Origin: Corythucha ciliata
Taxonomy: Eukaryota > Arthropoda > Insecta > Hemiptera > Tingidae
Assembly (NCBI GenBank): GCA_038030265.1
Contig: CM075939.1
Coordinates: 29,431,253-29,495,252, forward strand
Length of the DNA: 64,000 nt
Direction of reading: 5' to 3'
Shown: positions 57,020-64,000 of the stretch, one piece after another
How positions within the stretch are numbered: the stretch's first letter is position 1
Layout: every line of letters begins with the position of its first letter
Made by a program: the position numbers and the translations under genes
Notes under the pieces: model-generated
What the model was told of the DNA's origin: nothing
The model's database searches: none
Seen by the model: the letters and a program-made list of their open reading frames with translations, nothing else

Positions 57020-58200
57020 TCCCTGTTTAATGAATCATCTTTATATACTGGATTTTTGTCGAGTCTGGCCTGCTCCGAAGGTTGCTTTAACTTTCAGTGA
57101 ACTACTGCGGCGCCTCACGAACCACAATCTCCAAACAATCGCGTATGTTGATGACTTGGCCATCATCATTAGAGCCACCGGTATTGATCACCTCTGTGAC
57201 CGTGTCTTTGAAGCCTTGAAGTGCGTAGAACAATGGTGTGATTCAACGCGCCTGCGTCTCGCAATCTCCAAAACACAAACATTCGTCGCTCGGGGCCGAA
57301 TACGCACCAACCACATATTACTTCGAGACGGGAGAACTCTTCCCCTGACCAAAAAGCCAGTTTACCTTGGCGTAATCCTAGACCGCCGTTTCACAGCTTT
57401 GCCACATCTCCAACTGTTAAGGGAGCGAGTTCTACCGCTTCGTCGTTTCCTTCGTGGACTTTCCGGCCCAGGATGGGGGGCATCTCTATCCTAAAGACTC
57501 GTATATTACCAGCAGGTAATGGTCCCTCGCATCCTTTATGGGTGTATTGCATAGTGGCCACGTGCTAGTCAGCGTGCTAGAAACAAGATTCTCACGATTC
57601 AGCGTCTGATACTACTACAGGTGCTTAAAGCATACGCTACCACAGCGCACTCAACATGCCATGTTCTGGCTGGCGTCCCCCCAGTAGGCCTTGTTCTCGA
57701 TGAGAGCCTTGCGATCCAACTTAAACGCCTGAATTCGGATCTTCCACGGCCAGACTGGATTATGGCAGTTCCTGATGAGCAGGATTTTACCTCGTACCGT
57801 CGGGCTGTAAGGCGTGCCTTGATTGCAGAGTGGCAACAACGATGGGACCGAAACAACACCGGACGTCATCTACATAATATCATTCCCTCAATTCAGCAGC
57901 GCATGCGTATGCCTCACCTAAGCCTACTATCCTACCCTGAGATCCAACTCCTCACTGGACACGGTAGCTTTAACGGTAAACTCCACTTCTATCGGAGAAG
58001 AGGCTCGCCGGATTGCCCATGTGGCCACCGAGAGGAGACCGCAGCCCATGTCCTCTGGAGCCGTCCAAATTACACGGATCTCCACGTCATCTGGAATCAA
58101 CCTCGATTACCACACCATTTAATCACCTCTCGAGCAGCTGCTCAGCGGTTGAACGGATTTGCTAGGGGATGGTACCATCGAAGAGGTTGTTAATTAAAAG
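57020..58200 (+). pseudogene. Dead non-LTR retrotransposon fragment (RT and C-terminal domain)
   Basis: The frame 57030-57494 includes the reverse-transcriptase palm motif AYVDDLAI and the following thumb region with YLGVILDRRF. After a disrupted stretch (57495-57620, stops in all frames) the frame 57621-58193 encodes the R1/Jockey-type C-terminal region: AGVPPVGLVLDE, then CPCGHREETAAHVLW, a cysteine/histidine knuckle. The 5' end is truncated just ahead of the catalytic motif. The order and motifs suggest an R1-like clade LINE, plus strand. The following stretch to about 58760 may be its 3' UTR. Confidence 0.85.
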
Positions 58201-58769
58201 TTCCCTCTTATTGTTTTTTGTTTTGAGGATAGGTTCTGAAGCTTGATAATGAATTTAGTTGAAGTGAAGGTTATAAAAAAAATTATTTAAAAGGAATGGT
58301 TTTAATATACCATTACTTAGTTCTAAACCGCCTAAAGTAATAAAAGCGTGCACGCGGACTATTTCTACTATTTTGATGTAGACTTCATATAGTTATGACT
58401 ATTTTATGTGTTTATCTAAGTAGGGTGAAATTAGAGTTTATGATAGATGAATGAAAAGAAACGCGAAGGATTTTTTTAAAGGACGACGTGAGCGATTATT
58501 TTAATGTTTAAGTATCCGCAATTGGCAATGACGATAAAACCGGACGGTGTGACGATGCCGGAGACGATCCGTGTAGAATCCGGGCGCTTAATTATTTTAA
58601 ATTGAACGACCCACCTCGATAATAGTGAAGTATCGTCCGTTGACTATAAGTTGTTGATCACCAAGCCAATGACGGGTCACCCCTGCTCCCAGGATCGGTG
58701 TTAAAGCGAGAGTCCTCCGTGGATAGGATGAGTGTTAGTCGAAATCCTCAATTAAGACAGCAAAGAAAA

Positions 58770-58796
58770 AAAAGGGCGTTACAGAAACGCCCTTTT
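58770..58796. other. Perfect 10 bp stem-loop
   Basis: AAAAGGGCGT pairs with ACGCCCTTTT around a 7 nt loop. It lies downstream of the dead LINE, possibly in its 3' region. A role is unknown. Confidence 0.5.
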
Positions 58797-59034
58797 GTAG
58801 GTTAGGATCCTGGCATGGTGGTGTCTTCATGTCGGTTGCACGACGATAGACAGCAATAGTTAATTTCCGACGATAACGCTGAGTTGGAAGCTGGAACTGT
58901 TTAAGGTAGGGCGTTACTAAACCTGTATATGATTTCGTTGGATGATGAGGGATGAACTCTTCATACCCGGGTGACTCTTTTCAAGGCATACGGCTTGTCG
59001 ATCGAACGGAGAATGAATTTTAAGTTTGCTACAG

Positions 59035-59205
59035 CTGTTGATTATTCGTACGGCTCCTCACTGTTGCCAGCTCCTTTTGGAAATCATGTTTGGACTTTGG
59101 TGTATTGTTTCAATTTTGGCGGTGTCTTCTTGGCTATCACTTGTCACAACACTCCGCGCTTGTTTACACTTGGATATCTTAAGCTATTGGTTTATACAAG
59201 GCCAG
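59035..59205 (+). CDS. Candidate 171 nt internal exon with a hydrophobic segment
   Basis: The segment is bounded by an acceptor-like ttttaagtttgctacag and a donor CAG/gtgagc, and its length is a multiple of three. Two frames are open throughout. One has a membrane-like stretch (IMFGLWCIVSILAVSSWL); the other reads PAPFGNHVWTLVYCFNFGG. I recognise neither. It lies 0.8 kb after a dead LINE, so a transposon origin is possible. Confidence 0.25.
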
Positions 59206-59339
59206 GTGAGCCCGTTAGATTTACATTATTTTGTCAAATACGAATATTTTATATTTAAACTGAAATTTATTTGTTATTTACGGGGATTTGAAGGTTTATG
59301 GACCAGAAATGGATTGGATTTGACGTAACCAAACACCAT

Positions 59340-59940
59340 CGATGCACCTGCAGACCGGACACCATACTCCGTCGTATCCTCGGCCGCTATCAGTCCCCCG
59401 AGAGGAAATCGCCACCCAGAGCAACTCCACTCCCCGCTCGTCGGTTTTTGGGATTGATTTCGTTTTACTAGTTATGCCATGAATAGTTATATTACAAGGT
59501 CTCGGGGCAACCATGGCCCACACAAATATCCCGCTTGCATCAACTACCTGATTCGGCCTTCTATGCCGAGTTGGATTGATGTAGCGGGTAAACCACGAGC
59601 AATCTCTGATCCCTCTGACCCCATTGATATCTTTCTGACCTCCCCGGCACATTCGTCCCAATCCCCTACACACCTGACTGCACCAGTTCACTGTCAACTT
59701 CCCGGCTGGTCCCTATGTCCAACCGGGTTGATGGTGCTGGTAAATCCCCGCAGCCAAGCGGATGCACCCCGTACTTCATGGCACTTGCACCTGCATGGCT
59801 CCCCACCACCACTCGGTCTCAACCGGGACGTGCCCATTTTGGCCGGTGGGTGCGGCTTACGGGAAGTTGAAGTACGGGCTAACAGACATTCCACGTGTCG
59901 GGCCACTTCCCGATCGTACAAGCAGTATGGCTAGACAATA
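59340..59940. other. GC-rich block of unknown origin
   Basis: Less AT-rich than its surroundings and open for about 150 codons on the plus strand (59479-59934), but the composition is Pro/Ser/His-rich and no domain is visible. An internal near-repeat (ggattgatgtagcgggtaaa and ggttgatggtgctggtaaat) about 150 bp apart suggests repeat-derived DNA or a retroelement 3' part. Confidence 0.35.
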
Positions 59941-60907
59941 AACTTCAAGGAGTTTCAGTCAGGCCCGAGAAGAAGACACATGTCTGTGGGTGAAAAATTA
60001 GGGGGCTTGTTTTATGTTCAGCTGTCCAAGAAGCTTTTTCGTGTAACCTGTATGTTATTTTTGTGTCCTAACACAACAATTATTTTCGAATTTTTCCTTT
60101 TTCCATAGGGTGAAAAGCAGTACTATTCGCATACTTATATGAACGATCACTGTATTTTACTTTAAGTTTGCACTAATTTTAAAGAGCCAATTGCAGATTC
60201 AATGGTGCTCTCTGCTGTGTTATTCATTTAAGAATTCTATATTGACAATAAATCAGTAACTCCAAATTGTCTGGTATTGATTCATATCATGTTTATAGAG
60301 ACTGGCGTGTTGCGTCACGCAACATGCAAAAAAAAAAAGGAAATGAGAAAAGGTAAAGGCTCTAAAGCTACGTTATTCAAAGTCCAAGGCGAATTCTATC
60401 TTGCAAAAAAAATCTATAACAACGGCATCTGAGTACCCACCAACACAAGGTAAGTTCATTAGAAACGACACCAATTTAGGAAAGTAATAAAAGCCGTTCA
60501 AAGCGTTAGGGTCCAAAAATAAAATTAAAAAAGGAATGAATATACTCCTACATTACAAGATAACTTCCTATAAGAAGAGAAGGTTCACAAAACGTAATAA
60601 ATAATAATATAAAGCGCTTTTTTGTGGGTTGATGAACATTTCACTCACCGAACATTATTTTCTACGAAGCTGTTATGCAGGTGCAATGAGATATAGATGA
60701 CCCCTTTGAAGCTGGAAAAAATTAGTCGGTGAATGATGAATGAAAGGCATTTCACTATCAAAATAAATAAATTATTTAAACATTTTTGGGTTTCTTTTAA
60801 TCACGAAAGAATAAAATGTTTTGAAGATGGAGATGGATGTAATAATAAAATACGAGATTTATCAATGGATTACCACAGTTCAACTGTACACGTAGCCCGC
60901 GTGGGCT

Positions 60908-61040
60908 GGGGGTCAACCATGAGCTAGCGTTAAAAAATTAACTCAAGCGGTAACTAAGAACGCTCTTTCACAAATAATGTTATAACGCCATAGATACCGC
61001 GTTTTGACGGTATTTTTACGCTAGCTCATGGTTGACCCCC
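60908..61040. mobile_element. Short MITE, 133 bp
   Basis: Ends GGGGGTCAACCATGAGC and GCTCATGGTTGACCCCC are perfect inverted repeats; the flanks (CTG/TGG) do not define a clear duplication. Confidence 0.7.
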
Positions 61041-62549
61041 TGGACTGTTAATTCACCAGCAAATAAAGTTTTCTTCCCACGAGCGTAATCCGTTCTGAAC
61101 GGCTCCAATTTATTTTTCTCAATTTTAATAAAAAATCTCCTCTCCCTCCCAGTCTCTCGCTTTTCTCCGTCATGATTTACTCGCATCTATTGCGTCACAT
61201 TGCATTGCTGACAAATGACAAACGAGGAAATGGGTGTGTCTTTGCACCTTTTCTTTATACTATTAATTATTTACTAGTATTATGTTATTTCGGGTTTTGA
61301 CAATATGTGATTACTTGCACTCTAATCGGGTGGAACATCATCTCTTGTTCGTCGTTTGTCGTCATAGTTTACTCCACAATACCATTCATCCGGAATTAAT
61401 TACTGCCAAATGAAGGCAAGCAAAATTTTTTAAAATTTTATTTTAAAATGATTAGGAAATAATATTAAGGAGTAAAGAAGAGACTTTTTCGGTATATTGG
61501 TGGAAGGGGGCTCGGACATTTTCTAATAAAACGGAAAGCCCGATGGTGTCGCGGGATCGTTCGTTTTCTCTCTCACCCCAACTTTCACACCCCTCCCCTA
61601 CCAACCTACGAGGCCGTAGCTCTAAAAAAAAGCTGGTTTTTCCTTTATTTACCTCTTTCCCCCACACAGCTCCTGGAATGAAAAAGCCTACGGATGTTGA
61701 GGGGTGCGAAGCTTTTTCCACCCACCCTTCTCTTCATCATCACAACCCCTGGGGCAGCAACCAAAGGGAGGCATAGGGGAAGCCTAAATTAAGTTTATGA
61801 CGGTATATACGAAGCATGGGGCTAGGCCTTCAAACACGCCCGCTTTCTCCGGGCGGGTCGATTTAATACATTTTTTTTTGTTCAATGTCTCATTCAGAAA
61901 TATTAATGGCCGGGAAAAAAGTTTTAAATTCATAATAACACAGCTTTTGAGTTGGGGCTTGCGACTCACTGTCAGACTGTATCATGTGTAATACGTCCAA
62001 TTCCAGGGCGGCGCCGCACTCTAAAGAAGGCGATGAGTATTGTAGCAGCCTCAAGACGCAAAAAGGGATAATATTCGTTCATCCATCTTTTAAATCAATA
62101 AAATTAGGGCAATTCTGAATCAACGAGAGGATTCTTTTTTATTCATTTTCATTCATCCTTTTCTATTGCTGTGAGCTCTGAAGGGGGTTCGTAGGGGGTA
62201 TTTAAACAAACTCTCCAAGCTCGACTAAACTCGGCCTCGTATATCGTGGGCGAATGATTAGGGAGTTTCAGCGCTCTGCTAAACTAATGGCAACTTTTAC
62301 TATATGGGAAGAATGTGGTAAGATGATTGAAACAATTTGTACGGGAATGGAGGAGGAAATACATGGAGAAGCCTTTGCAGCGAGGCGAAATTTTTTTTCT
62401 ATTCCCTCAAGTGCAATCGTCCCAACAATGAACAAGTCGATTAGTAATAGTGAGAGAGGCGGGTCACAGGTTTAATCAAGCTTAGGCGCTCCGGGTGGCG
62501 GCCGGTTGCCGGACCGATGCAGTGCCGTTAGGACGCCACTAAAAAAAAG
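61041..62549. other. Gene-free stretch
   Basis: Pyrimidine-rich and AT-rich unique sequence; no open frame here shows a domain or splice context. Confidence 0.5.
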
Positions 62550-63480
62550 GTCCCAAAAATTGAAATTTCTCCAAAATTAGGACCCGAAACCTGCAATCAC
62601 ATTGGTATTCTACCAGCAGGAAACTTTCAATTTCGTGAGTATTCGTCTGGTCTATGGCCGCCGCAAAATAGGCCCCGACCCATTGACAACTATGTTTACA
62701 TTGAAACCGCTAACTGGCTCGCTGGAATTAGTGCCCAAAAATGTCCATCTTGTGGATATCCAGACTCGGAACTTCCATTTTCGCTTACCATAAACTTGCA
62801 TTTTTGAGGGAATAAAAATCCGAAAGTCACACTGTTGCGACCATTTGGCCATGGAACTTCGAATTTCCTGGGCTTCGTAAGGTTCCGTGCTCCGTCTGTT
62901 GGACGGGCCCCAAAACTTGCAATTTCGCGGATATTCAGCCAGAATACTTGTAACTTCGCTCAAATGACCCGTAATGCAAATTCACAAATATTTATATTTA
63001 TGAGTTGCAATCACATGGCCATTCGTCAGGGTATTGGCGCAGTCGGGGCCGGCTAGCACTCATTAAAAAAACATCGTACTTCCTTTCCCCACGGGATCAT
63101 TGAAGTAAAAAGGGCTGAAACTCGAAATTTCACTAAAATTAAGACGTAAAACCAGGAAACTTTTGCGCATATTTGCCTACTAAATGTTGTGACTTTGCGA
63201 CTATTCATCAAGGCACTAGAGGCCGGCTATCTCGGGGTTCCGCGGTCACCGAAAAAAACAAAAAAAACACCCTCTGGAACTTTCAAATTCGCGAAATTAA
63301 AGTCCAAGAATTTGTGATTTTGATAAAATAAATACTGGAAACTAACAATTTCCCGGAACTTGCCAATTCCCAGTTTTTGGCTCCGCGGGATGTAATTTCG
63401 AGGCTAAATTTGCCCGGATTTGAGCACTGTTGGGGCCCGGAATTCACAACCACTGAAAAAAAACTTCAGAAACTTCCCAA
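62550..63480. repeat. Degenerate short-unit repeat P2
   Basis: Phrases such as actttcaatttcgtg, cttgcaatttcgcggata and attcagccagaa recur at irregular spacing. It resembles 8180-8800 and is interrupted by GC-rich ggccggct blocks in both places. Confidence 0.6.
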
Positions 63481-64000
63481 TTCTCGAAAGTAAACCTGTT
63501 CAAAGGTCTTCGACCTTTGGGTAAAAGGGGATTTTTTCTACCGCTATATTACGGCACCGCTTTTCTAGGAAACCAAAGCTTAAGACGTGAAACATTTTAA
63601 TATCGTGAATTTCATGTAGAAAGCTTCAAATTTCTCTGACATTTACTTCCAAAATGTTGCAATTTTGGGGGTTTTTCGTCGTGGTACTGTTGTGAGAGCC
63701 CGCGCTCCACGATGGATGTTGGTCAGTTACACGCGATGGTCAAAAGGGCGAATTACAGAGAATCCCGAGTTGGGCGACAGCCCCTAACAGGGGGAGCATC
63801 GCCCAACTCGACCAGTTGGGTTTTTCTAGCCTTCCTTTAGCCCAACTCCCAACTCAGTCATTTCTCTTGACCTGTCGCCCAACTCGGCAACTCCCTCCAC
63901 TATCGCTAGGAAGAAATAACCCCGAAACTCGCAAATTCCCGGACATTTAGACCCGAACCTTACAATTTCGAGAATATTTAGCTCCAAATGATGTAATTTT
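63481..64000. other. MITE remnant and P2 repeats at window end
   Basis: At about 63520-63590 the blocks aaaaggggattttttctacc, attacggcaccgc and aggaaaccaaagctta match the right half of the MITE at 14224-14610. Around 63750-63900 gcccaactcg recurs several times in both orientations. The rest is P2 repeat. Confidence 0.5.

Overview
The window is animal nuclear DNA, almost certainly from an arthropod: the genes have spliceosomal introns (several of about 60 bases), it is AT-rich, and non-coding DNA is crowded with short inverted-repeat transposons. I could not identify the species. Every gene model here comes from reading splice sites and reading frames by eye; no search or transcript data was available.

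Left part (about 3.8-25.2 kb). The main gene is the arthropod orthologue of KAZRIN, on the minus strand. Fifteen coding exons between 22933 and 3820 join in one unbroken frame (818 residues without the missing 5' end), with a central coiled coil and three C-terminal SAM domains. Its 1.84 kb intron (10605-12446) is almost filled by a complete plus-strand gene for a spermine oxidase-like flavin amine oxidase (4 exons, 516 residues). Upstream of the recognised kazrin exons lies a single-exon minus-strand CCDC77-like coiled-coil gene (25201-24053).

The 9.5 kb kazrin intron (13107-22588) holds a nest of MITEs (13.4-15.8 kb) and a 3.3 kb foldback element (about 17.2-20.5 kb) whose arms are satellite arrays in opposite orientation.

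Right part (25.2-64 kb). This is mostly repeats. There is a 4.5 kb nested transposon complex (33412-37960), a hAT-type element with a perfect 8 bp target duplication (53571-55102), two dead LINE fragments (about 49.8 and 57.0-58.2 kb), many MITEs flanked by TAA or TTA duplications, and two families of degenerate short-unit repeat DNA. An intact tRNA-Arg(TCG) lies at 52866-52938. Three isolated candidate exons (44315-44481 minus, 48702-48740 plus, 59035-59205 plus) suggest further unrecognised genes.

I see no defence system, gene cluster or CRISPR. The best leads are the tightly nested oxidase gene with an altered catalytic residue, the satellite-armed foldback element, and the nested Harbinger-like MITE colony.
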